Assembly (NCBI GenBank): GCA_004151065.3
Contig: NWUY0300087072.1
Location: forward strand, 1-16,769
DNA from: Larix sibirica
Taxonomy: Eukaryota > Streptophyta > Pinopsida > Pinales > Pinaceae
Length of the DNA stretch: 16,769 nt
Direction: 5' to 3'
In this document: positions 1 to 7,040 of the stretch, piece by piece
Layout of the letters: each line of letters starts with the position of its first letter
How positions within the stretch are numbered: the first letter of the stretch is position 1
Notes under the pieces: generated by a model
The model's database searches: none
What the model was told of the DNA's origin: nothing
The model's input: only the letters and a program-made list of their open reading frames with translations
Program-made: the position numbers and the translations under genes

Positions 1-120
1 TTTGGCCTTCCTAGTTTGCACTTTCTTCGCTACTTCACCTAGATACTTTGAAAGATCCTTATGTAATGCAGTCTGTTCCCTTTTCAATAATTGAGAAAAT
101 GAGGTTTGGTTTATTTTTCA
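1..120 (-). other. Possible exon fragment running off the left edge
   Basis: Read on the minus strand, a frame is open from a TGA at the right end of this interval to the window edge, about 39 codons. It is rich in Lys, Glu, Gln and Leu and would form a charged helix (it contains REQTALHKDLSKYLGE and KKVQTRKAK). A pyrimidine-rich stretch followed by AG lies inside the interval on that strand, so a splice acceptor near 70-75 is conceivable. I do not recognise the product. It could equally be a chance frame or part of a decayed gene, since nothing upstream on the minus strand joins to it cleanly. Confidence 0.25.
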
Positions 121-180
121 TGAGCATTGGTGCTTTCATGAATTTGGTTTATTTTTCATGAGCATTGGTGCTTTCATGAA
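105..180. repeat. Exact 38-bp tandem duplication
   Basis: Positions 105-142 and 143-180 are identical. The unit starts TTTGGTTTATTTTTCATGAG and ends GCTTTCATGAA, and a third copy begins for three bases. Perfect identity points to a recent slippage or unequal-exchange event, or to an assembly artefact. Confidence 0.95.
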
Positions 181-183
181 TTT

Positions 184-1720
184 CAACCCACCGAAAGGGA
201 TCCAACTCACATTCTAAAAATAAAGACTTGAATCTGTCTCTACCAAATCCATTCAACCTATTGCAATTTTGCAAAAGAATCAAGCATGAAAATAAATGAA
301 TCCATGCATTACCTACACAGCATGAAAGACATTGAAAACTATTCAGGGAGCAGTCACAAGGGGGGGAGAGTTGAATAGCCTTTATATGGATGAGTGAAAC
401 TTCTATTGTGAACCTCAAAAGCAGCTCGTCTTAAGACTAACATCTTCACATGAGGAACTTTTCTAATGATCTATAAAAGAACCTTTCTTGATAAAGATAC
501 CTTGACTCTAAAGGTGTGGGATCTTTCTCTTCTTCTAATTTCTAAGATGAACTAGCTCCACTTAAGTCAATCCTTGTCCATTTGCACTTGAATTGAGGAG
601 TCTGCTCCCACCACACCAATTTCATCATGTACGAGTTCATAAATTCCATGTTGCAAAGATGTATAGAAAAGAAAGTAATGAATAGATATATACATACAAG
701 GACAAATCCCTATATCTTACCTCATGAAAGCTAGGCTCCTGGCACGCCCAAGTTAGACATGTTTTCTATCATCCCTTCCATGAACTAGGTTCCTTGGAAT
801 AGACTCCAATGCCTTGGCCATAAGAAAGCCAGTGGCAAATCCACCTTCCCTTAAGTCATAGTATAAGAAAAAATATATCTTTTAACTGAGATTGATAAAC
901 TCTATTGAATATTGTAAGGTTTTGTGTGATCATACTTGGATAGAACCCTTACTTGATTTCCAACAACAAAAATGCATCCTTGAAGTTTCAAACGTGACAA
1001 TATGGGAAATTCTAATGGCAGATGTGTGGCCCAACTTGTTGGTAGACTTTACTAGTGTAGATCCTTCTTAGCTCCAAATCTATCAAGCACCGAGAGGGAT
1101 CAAATCTCTTGAGAGGTAATTTTTATTATTATTTAGTCTTGGATCTGCGCTTGTTGTAGTCTCACTCAACTCCATATAACTCATAACTCACAACTTACGC
1201 AGATTTGAATGTGTAAAATGAAATTTCTCTTATTGTTAAGATATTTACATTTGCATTGTAAACTATCACATCAATAATATTTCTATTTATATATAAATTT
1301 CGTATTTCTCTTTCTATCTCTCTATATTAGCAGTTTTTATATTGGATGTACATATCAAACCTCACTTTCACATATATATCTCTGTGTGTGTCTCATAGTA
1401 ATCCAAATTGATGCCTTAAATTGTCTAGTCGAGAATGGGATGGTTAAGCATAAACTATAAACTTTTTGAATCATGCTTCTGTGTGCTGCAATTTAAAGAA
1501 GTTATTTCATTATAATCTTTGGAAATGGAAATGGAAATGGTTATTGCTTTTGTCACACCTTTAACAAGCTAGAACATTTAAAATCAAAAGAAATCACCCA
1601 TGGAAAAGAGCTCATGCTTATAGCCTTATATATGCTATGACTCCTTTGTAGTGCAAAAATCGATTCAACTTCAATTGATAGTAAAAAGTGTTTTCTTGAA
1701 TATGAGATGCACCATGGAGT
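184..1720. other. Unassigned AT-rich region with exon-like minus-strand scraps
   Basis: No intact gene, RNA gene or element terminus is visible. On the minus strand, the stretch from about 853 to 722 is open apart from one TAA, reads like protein (for example FLMAKALESIPRNL) and is followed by GTAAGA, a good splice-donor sequence. Further on, about 655-566 reads LQHGIYELVHDEIGVVGADS before a stop, and about 1015-905 reads GCIFVVGNQVRVLSKYDHTK. These may be remnants of one minus-strand gene or an unidentified element, but I cannot name it. Short simple repeats occur: TG-rich near 1382-1392 and three copies of GGAAAT at 1521-1540. Confidence 0.3.
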
Positions 1721-1724
1721 TCAC

Positions 1725-2000
1725 AAATTCTTCTGATTCTCTAAATTCTTTATGATTATCTTTAATATGAAATACAAGGTCCATAAGGTGCCTATATTCA
1801 TTTTAAATTGTCGCCCATTTGATATTTTTATTTATTTCTGCTCTTGTAAGAGCTCTTAAAAAGGAGGCTCAGAGCATAGTGGAGAATTAAGTTCTTATGT
1901 GTACTGATATTTAATGGAGCATAGTGGAGACCGATATTTAATGGGACATGGGATAGTCTTTTTCTGAGTTATAAGTTTCATACCTTAGCTATTTGTTCTC
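1725..2000. repeat. Tandem repeat unit 1 of 3
   Basis: First copy of a dispersed-looking unit whose landmarks, in order, are TTCTTCTGATTCT, AATATGAAATA, AAGGTGCCTATATTCATTTT, GAGGCTCAG, CTTATGTGTACT, ACATGGGATAG and TAGCTATTTGTTCTC. This copy is longer than the next because of an internal duplication (1873-1917 and 1918-1944) of AGCATAGTGGAGA...GATATTTAATGG. No coding frame is conserved among the copies. Confidence 0.85.
1873..1944. repeat. Internal partial duplication inside unit 1
   Basis: AGCATAGTGGAGA followed by GATATTTAATGG occurs at 1873-1917 and again at 1918-1944. The second copy lacks the middle ~18 bases. It explains the extra length of the first tandem unit. Confidence 0.8.
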
Positions 2001-2239
2001 AAGTTCTTCTAATTCTTTGAATTCCATATGACTAAACTTGATATGAAATAGAAGGCCTATAAGGTGCCCATATTCATTTTAAATTGTCCACCAAATGATA
2101 TTTTTTATTTGTTCTTGCAAGATCTCTTAGCAAGGAGGCTCAGCATGCACAATGGAAAAGTAAGGTCTTATGTGTATTTTAATATGACATGGGATAGTTT
2201 TACTTCTTTACAGGCTTCACGCCTCAGCTATTTGTTCTC
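2001..2239. repeat. Tandem repeat unit 2 of 3
   Basis: Second copy of the unit, with the same landmarks in the same order and about 240 bases long. It is uninterrupted, so it is the best guide to the pre-insertion structure of the third copy. The short open frame it contains (2064-2270) runs through the repeat into the next copy and has no protein character, so it is not called as a gene. Confidence 0.85.
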
Positions 2240-2386
2240 AAGTTCTTTTGATTCTCTGAATTTCATATGACTGGGTTAAATATGAAATAGGTCTATAAGG
2301 TGCCTATATTCATTTTATATTGTTCCCAATTGTGGATTTTTTATTTCATTTTTGTTCTTGTAAAAGATCTTAGCGAAGTGAAAGCA
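2240..2386. repeat. Tandem repeat unit 3 of 3, left part
   Basis: Third copy, beginning at AGTTCTTTTGATTCTCTGAA and following the unit order through AAGGTGCCTATATTCATTTT and TTGTTCTTGTAAAAGATCTTAGC. It then stops abruptly where LINE coding sequence begins. The rest of the unit resumes about 1.4 kb downstream, so this copy was split by the LINE. Confidence 0.8.
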
Positions 2387-2931
2387 CCTTGGATTCAGTT
2401 CCCTTCCAATCTCCATGGCTGCGGGCTAATGATTTGGGTTTGTCGGTGAATGTAACAGAGGAATGGAATAACTATGTAATGTTGTTATACAGAGCAGGAA
2501 TCAGATTATCAGATACGGACGACGTCCTGGTTTGGGACTGGAAAGGGGCCAATGGTATCCTCTCTGCTAAGTCTGCATATGACGCTATAGTTGAAGATCA
2601 TCTGGTGTCTTTCCCAAAATGGTGGACTAAGCATATTTCGAAATGGAAAATTCCCATCAAAATGAAATGTTTTCTCTGGCTCAACCTTGAAAATAAAATT
2701 CTTACTTGGGATAATCTTCTCCAACGTGGCTTCTTAGGACCAGGCTTCTTAGGACCAGGTATATGTGTATTATGTAGAGCAAATGTAGAAACACTTTCTC
2801 ATATTTTTCTACATTGTTCTTTCTTCAAATCTGTGTGGTTTGAGTTGAGTGGAATCCTGAGTTTCCAGGATGTATGGGAAGGATCTGATTTTCAAAACTG
2901 TATGCAAAATTGGTTTAAAAAAAAAAGTTAA
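2377..2931 (+). pseudogene. LINE ORF2 fragment: zf-RVT zinc-binding domain
   Basis: This is the reverse-transcriptase zinc-binding domain of plant LINE ORF2 proteins, which lies between the RT core and RNase H. Visible hallmarks in order are VWDWKGANGILSAKSAYDAI, then KWKIPIKMKCFLWLNLENKILTWDNL, then the finger: C-x2-C (CVLC), followed by H-x4-C (HIFLHC) and SVW. The frame opens after a TAG at 2371 with no good ATG, because the element is truncated here; the first residues may be flanking DNA. A 15-bp tandem duplication (2728-2742, 2743-2757) doubles the residues GFLGP just before the first Cys pair. The frame ends at TAA after a run of ten A residues (2917-2926), where the reading continues in another frame. 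Confidence 0.85.
2728..2757 (+). repeat. 15-bp in-frame tandem duplication in zf-RVT
   Basis: GGCTTCTTAGGACCA occurs twice in direct succession, duplicating five residues (GFLGP) without breaking the frame. Related LINE fingers usually have a single such segment before the first Cys pair, so this is probably specific to this copy. Confidence 0.9.
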
Positions 2932-3125
2932 ATTGAAAGAAATTCCCTTATTTTCTTTTTGGGAGGTATGGAAATCTAGGAATAAGTCCATTTTCGAAGA
3001 CCTAAGCCCATCGGTAAACACTGTTTGCTTCAGATCCATCAGCCTCTTTTTAGAGTTTCATAGTGAGAAAAAATCCAAAGCTGCGAGATCTGTTATTAGA
3101 CCCTCCTTTGAAGATAAGTCCTATA
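2927..3125 (+). pseudogene. LINE ORF2 linker between zf-RVT and RNase H
   Basis: After the A10 run the ORF2 reading resumes in the next frame, with FSFWEVWKSRNKSIFED. This matches the conserved W-x2-W-K-x-R-N-x2-I-F-E segment that follows the zinc finger in plant LINEs. It continues to about SFEDKS and then meets a stop at 3134-3136 unless the frame changes once more between about 3110 and 3125. Two frame changes within 200 bases show that the copy cannot encode a single ORF2 protein. Confidence 0.75.
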
Positions 3126-3551
3126 GGCTATTTTGATGGTGCTGAGAATAATGGTGTGTGTGGGGCTGGATTGGTGTTAAAGTTCAAAAGAAGTCATTTT
3201 ATTCATTTGTGGATGGGTGTTGGTCATGGATCAAACGCCAAGGCAGAACTTTTAGCATTATGGGATTGTTGTGGTTTGCAAAAAAAAGGAGGCATCTTCA
3301 CTCTTCAGATTGTTGGAGATTCTAAAGTGGTGATTTACTGGACTATTGGTCGTTCAAATTTAGATGGTCTTCACTTGTATCAATGGTTCAAGCGGGTGAT
3401 GGAGCTAAAACAATCTTTCAGCCACATTTCCTTCTCCCGCATATACAGAGAATTTAACTGTGGAGCTGATCACCTTTCTAAGAAGGCAGTTGGATCTATG
3501 GACGACGGAATGATACACTTTGAGGAATTTGTTGAAAGCATTATGGTTTGA
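3112..3551 (+). pseudogene. LINE RNase H domain (plant type, RVT_3-like)
   Basis: RNase H would degrade the RNA strand of the RNA-DNA hybrid during retrotransposition. All four acidic positions are visible: Asp in GYFDGA (codon 3135), Glu in AKAELLAL (3246), Asp in VGDSKVV (3318) and Asp in GADHLSKKA (3468). The last one is preceded by FSRIYREFNC, equivalent to the usual H/Y-V-x-R-E-x-N block. The domain is full length to its own stop, with 30-odd further residues. The open frame begins at ATG 3063, but the ~16 residues before the second frameshift are out of frame with ORF2 and not meaningful. No stop interrupts the domain, so this insertion is younger than most debris in the window. Confidence 0.85.
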
Positions 3552-3796
3552 CAAAGGATCCCAGTCCTTTTTCTAGCTTTTGTTGAATGTACTTCTATTT
3601 TGGTTGCTTTTTGGTACTCTCAGAATGGAGTGAAGACTGATATAAATCCGAAGGTGTGCTTGACTGTATGTCTGAGCAAAGTCTGAATTTTTTACTGATT
3701 ATCAGATCCTATTGGTATATTTTTGTATTGGCTCTGTAACTTCGATTCTCAAAAAGATGAATAACAAGTTATAGTTTTTTTTTTCGTTTGAAAAAA
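3552..3796 (+). other. LINE 3' UTR and poly(A)-like tail
   Basis: Non-coding sequence between the RNase H stop and the tail. GATGAATAAC near 3758 resembles a poly(A) signal and is followed by a T tract and GTTTGAAAAAA. The repeat unit that the LINE interrupted resumes directly afterwards, which fixes the right border to within a few bases. Confidence 0.6.
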
Positions 3797-3868
3797 CAAT
3801 AGTGGAAAAGCAAGGGTATTATGTGTACTAATATTTAATGGGCATGAGATAGTTAATTTGTTCTCAGA
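3797..3868. repeat. Tandem repeat unit 3 of 3, right part
   Basis: After the LINE, the order seen in units 1 and 2 resumes: AATAGTGGAAAAG, ATTATGTGTACTAATATTTAATGG, CATGAGATAG and AATTTGTTCTCAG. About 35 bases present in unit 2 between ATAG and the final TTTGTTCTC are missing. Together with 2240-2386 this reconstitutes most of one unit. Confidence 0.75.
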
Positions 3869-3957
3869 TGTTGGTCAGAAAACGGATATTCTCTGCATCT
3901 ACCAGAAAGATTGTTCCAATTAATTTCCTGCCAAAAGAGAATTGGTTCACCAGTAAG

Positions 3958-4352
3958 GATAACTAAATTTTAAACTGTTTGCCACAGTTCCGTTTTACTG
4001 AGATCTGCCCCACCTACTTGGCATAAGTATCAAAGGGATGAGGGCAGGTGCTAGTATTGGGCAATTTTCACAGAAAACATACCCTTCAGAGATGGCACCC
4101 AAGCCAAAGGAATTCTGCCTTTTGTGGTGCAGCTCATTGGGGCATGTTCTTCAAAGTACTTCTAGTAAAAGAGGGAAAAAGAAAACTTTCTCAGTATCAT
4201 CAATAATAAGTAATGTTCCAGCACATCATGGTTGGACATTGACAGGAACTGGACAACTATTGGAGCTACGTTTTCATTAGTTACAGGAAAAGTTGGCTGA
4301 AATTGGAAACAAAATGGAAAAGCTTTGTTTTCTAGCACCTGTTACAGCATAA
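3958..4352 (+). other. Exon-like frame, product not recognised
   Basis: A frame runs through this stretch with a single stop. It reads MRAGASIGQFSQKTYPSEM at 4038, then PAHHGWTLTGTGQLLELRFH and a TAG at 4278, and resumes as LQEKLAEIGNKMEKLCFLAP until TAA near 4352. The continuation after the stop is helical and polar and reads like protein, which suggests a decayed coding exon or processed pseudogene. TTTGCCACAG near 3980-3989 resembles a splice acceptor, but a TGA in this frame follows it. I cannot assign a family. Confidence 0.3.
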
Positions 4353-5560
4353 ATTTTCTATGTGAAGACTGTGTGAGCTCTATTGAATCTTATGAGTAGC
4401 TTATATTCATAGAAATCATAATTAAACACGGAAAGAAACCAAGGCAATTAGATTATCATAGTTGAGAAATGTTCCTAGGGCATAAATGATGATAATCATG
4501 CAAAATACCCAATCTATGCAACTGACTTCGTATGAAGTATGCTGAAATGAGAACGCAGCAGGTGTAATTGGGAGTCGTCTGGAATTGATAAACCCATTAA
4601 ATATGATTATAACAAGTTCATTTGCCATTGAATAAATAAGTCCTTCGACTTTAATAATTTCATATTATGTATTCTCTTAGCTCTATTTTTATATAGTGAA
4701 GAATTTCCTTACTTTTATATCAGTGAAGATTTTCCCTTTATCTTTATCTCTCCCTCCGTCGATTTTCATTTTGTTTGATTTAATTTCTCGAACTTTATTT
4801 GCTATAAAAATTTAAAAATTTTCCACCCCAGTAGTGGGAATTTTGTGGGTAGTGTGACCTTGGGTCACTTAGATTTATGAGAGATATATGGTGCATAATT
4901 ATTTGGTATATGGGGAAAGAACAATGGATACTGTATATTATAGTAGCATAATTCAAGTATGAATATGGATACAGATATGATTCGATACAAAAAAATATGT
5001 AACGGAAAAATCCAATCCGAATAAAATAGGGAAGTAGACTCTTTATATATATTACTTTTAGTCAAATATACAAGAATATACCATAAATGTACATATTTCC
5101 TCGAGAAGGATTATTGGTTAGGAAGTATGAAATTGAATGTTATTTATATTTTATACTGTTCAAATAATTAAAATTTGATTTTTTAAAAATGATTTTCAAA
5201 ATTTAATTGTCCACTAGTAGGAATCCGTATTCGTATTACACCTACACCGAATATTCAACGAAAATTCCAAATTGTTCCAATTTTTCGTACACGAAAGTCT
5301 AATACGGCCAAATTATGCTACTATGTTGTATATACTATCTCCTACTTTTTCTAACAATAGCTAGCTGAAAATGGTGATATAGAATTGTGCATAAAGGCTT
5401 GGTATTACTTCATTTTTATTCTACGGTCAAATTATACCTGTCTAATTGTCCATCATTCAAAAGGTTAATATCAAACGTAGTTTCAACATAGATGTTTATG
5501 GTGCATATTAAAAGAACTGTTATATATCTCTAATAGAATACTACAAGAGTGTACTAGAGA
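4353..5560. other. Unassigned AT-rich stretch
   Basis: No supported gene. Short open frames on either strand (4422-4628 and 4865-5065, both minus) have no motif. The notable structures are a small perfect palindrome, GTGACC-TTG-GGTCAC (4854-4868), and a widely spaced inverted repeat described separately. Confidence 0.5.
4933..5335. repeat. Widely spaced inverted repeat
   Basis: ATAGTAGCATAATT (4940-4953) is matched exactly by its reverse complement at 5311-5324. Outside this core, both arms continue to GTATAT with a 3-4-base gap. Inside the core, the arms show only loose similarity. This could be the termini of a decayed DNA transposon or MITE about 400 bases long. No flanking target duplication is clear. 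Confidence 0.4.
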
Positions 5561-5566
5561 TGGTAT

Positions 5567-5735
5567 GTGCACATACTTCACACCGATGCTGATGGACAAT
5601 GTGTAGATGGGCATTTTTTTTGTTTTCGACTTCTATGGGGGTATGTAGAAGAAATCGCATTTGGAGGCTTCAAATCACATGGCTCTTTGGCTCTCTACTT
5701 TTCATGGATACTTGTGGTTACGGCGAATCAATGCC
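5567..5735 (+). other. Open region upstream of the 112-bp duplication
   Basis: Two overlapping plus-strand frames are open here (from 5567 and from 5599) and both run into the tandem duplication. Neither contains a recognisable motif. The second one reads on through the first repeat unit as GFVVDDRRGKLGIEHGVIEH, which looks more protein-like. I do not call a gene. Confidence 0.25.
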
Positions 5736-5982
5736 TTTGTCAAAGGTTTGTATTTATGAAACAATACAGGGATTTGTTGTTGATGATCGAAGGGGAAAAT
5801 TAGGGATAGAGCATGGAGTAATAGAACATTTTGTAGGTTTAGAGAGCTTTGTCAAATGATGTCGATTTGTATTAATGAAACAATGTAGGGATTTGTTATT
5901 GATGATCGAAGGGGAAAATCAGGGATAGAGGATGGAGCAATTGAACATTTTGTAGGTTGGGAGAGCTTTTTCAAACGATGTC
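5736..5982. repeat. ~112-bp tandem duplication with partial third copy
   Basis: Unit 1 is 5736-5847, unit 2 is 5848-5966, and a third copy starts with TTTTTCAAACGATGTC (5967-5982). Shared landmarks include GGGATTTGTT, TTGATGATCGAAGGGG, GGGATAGAG and GAACATTTTGTAGG. One frame in each unit encodes nearly the same ~37 residues (DDRRGK-GIE-G-IEHFVG). The units differ in length by 7 bases, so the frame changes between them, and unit 2 has an in-frame TAG. Confidence 0.85.
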
Positions 5983-6187
5983 ATAGAAAGATATAGTACG
6001 ATTCATGCTTGAAGACTTGGCGAGGCTAGAGATTTATTTCCAAATTGTTGCCTTATGCAAGAGTCTACACTCTTTTTCATGCTTGGTATTTTTAGCATCC
6101 AAAGAAAATTTGATATGTGCATGTGTAATGTCTAAATATTAATATTTATACAACAATATAAATTTCATCATGGATGTTTCATAGTGA

Positions 6188-6500
6188 TTTACTATGGAAA
6201 TTTAGCAAGATAACTCTCTCCCTTTTAATGATGTATTAGTCACCCATCAACCAAACGACTCCCTCTCTCATAAGATGTGCGTAAAAAGACTCACATTGAT
6301 ATATACATGCACGTCCAATTGCACCATTGACGTGCTAAAAAATTTGTCGTTCTTAAAGCCCTTATTACTAGAGCTATTTTCATTTCTAACCCCCAACATC
6401 TAAATAAAGAAAGATCCTACCGAACACTAACGCCCTCCTAACCAATGGGTATTCTTTATCCCTAATTAACAAAGCCTTTTGTGTTGCCCTTCATCCGAAA
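6188..6500 (+). pseudogene. PLE reverse transcriptase C-terminal part and thumb
   Basis: Frame 2 reads FTMEI-stop-QDNSLPFNDVLVTHQ, matching the highly conserved PLE block FTME-E-x-LPFLDVLV. It continues with PNDSLSHK, after which a shift to frame 1 at about 6278 gives RKKTHIDIYMH, the equivalent of the VYRKPTHTDRYLH motif. Frame 1 continues with KKFVVLKALITRA and NPQHLNKE. A second shift near 6425 gives ALLTNGYSLSLINKAF, the equivalent of the conserved L-x-NGY-x2-LI block of the thumb. The order and spacing of five independent blocks make chance resemblance unlikely. Two frameshifts and two stops make it non-functional. Confidence 0.8.
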
Positions 6501-7040
6501 TCCTAACAACCCCGCCTTAATTTGTTTCCCCACACTTTAATTTGTATCCTTTATAGCCAAGGGATTACTAATCGCATTATCTAAATAAGAAAAAATATCA
6601 AAGCATTCCTTGAACCTCATAAAACCCTAAAGCAATTATCCAGAAGTGTCTAAGACAAGTTGAACCCTTTGCTTTCTTAAGGGGCCTACCAAATTCCCTC
6701 TCCGTGTGGAAAATCATGTATTGGTCAAGCTAGAAGATCCATTGAAGTTGAGTTCAAAGAGCATATGGTTGGTACGAACTATAACCATCCTACTAAATTT
6801 GCTATAGCGGAGCACTCCCACAACACTAGATACCCCATCTGCTTTGACCAAACTAAAATTTTAGCTTCTACTCCGCAATACTTTTTGTGTCTCATTAAAG
6901 AAGCTCTTGAAATAGAAAAACGCTTAAACAACTTTAATAAAGAAGATGACTATAAACTCAAGTCAATCCCGAAAACCATTACGAGTCCAAAGTTTAGGTC
7001 CTTTGGTTCACAATTCAAGGACATACCCAAGGGTAGTTAA
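6501..7040 (+). pseudogene. PLE linker and GIY-YIG endonuclease domain
   Basis: Frame 3 carries ILYSQGITNRI and KDKL/DKLNPLLS-type linker blocks, then GAYQIPSPCGKSCIGQARRS from 6681, which is the G-x-Y-x-IPC-x-CG-x-x-YIGQTGRS core. FKEHMVGTN, FAIAEHSHNT, FDQTKILAS and IKEALEIEK follow; the Glu of KEALEI is the position expected for the metal-binding Glu. Key residues are degraded: Tyr of YIG is Cys, one Cys of the IPC-x-C pair is Ser, and the helix Arg before KEH is replaced. After four early stops the frame is open from 6681 to TAA 7038. This domain nicks target DNA in active PLEs; here it is a relic. The internal ATG at 6765 has no meaning as a start. Confidence 0.8.

Larger units (their letters stand above)
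2387..3796 (+). mobile_element. 5'-truncated plant LINE (zf-RVT + RNase H tail)
   Basis: A non-LTR retrotransposon that keeps only the C-terminal end of ORF2 (zinc finger, linker, RNase H) plus a 3' UTR of about 245 bases ending in GTTTGAAAAAA. Endonuclease and reverse-transcriptase core domains are absent, as expected from the 5' truncation common in target-primed reverse transcription. A degenerate direct repeat flanks it: AGTGAAAGCA at 2377-2386 and AGTGGAAAAGCA at 3801-3812, a plausible target-site duplication that has lost two bases on one side. It sits inside the third tandem repeat unit. Frameshifts show it is dead. Confidence 0.8.
6150..7040 (+). mobile_element. Decayed Penelope-like element (PLE), C-terminal half
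   Basis: Reading through three frames gives the ordered landmarks of a Penelope-like retroelement protein: the end of the reverse transcriptase, the linker, and a C-terminal GIY-YIG endonuclease. The frame is 2 from about 6150 to 6278, 1 from about 6280 to 6425, and 3 from about 6430 to 7040. In-frame stops lie at 6203, 6328, 6504, 6582, 6651 and 6678. The catalytic YVDD part of the RT and everything upstream are missing, so the copy is truncated on the left. In plants, PLEs of this architecture are mainly known from conifers (Dryad). The right border and any target duplication are not visible. Confidence 0.8.

Noticed and set aside
149-418. 89-codon minus-strand open frame near the left edge
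   Set aside because: It ends inside the 38-bp duplication, has no domain or promoter context and is Cys/Ser-rich in a way expected by chance.
2064-2270. 68-codon plus-strand frame in the tandem repeat
   Set aside because: The frame is not conserved in the other repeat units and shows no coding signature.
2509-3039. Minus-strand open frames opposite the LINE zf-RVT and linker
   Set aside because: They are shadows of the plus-strand LINE coding sequence and carry no motif of their own.
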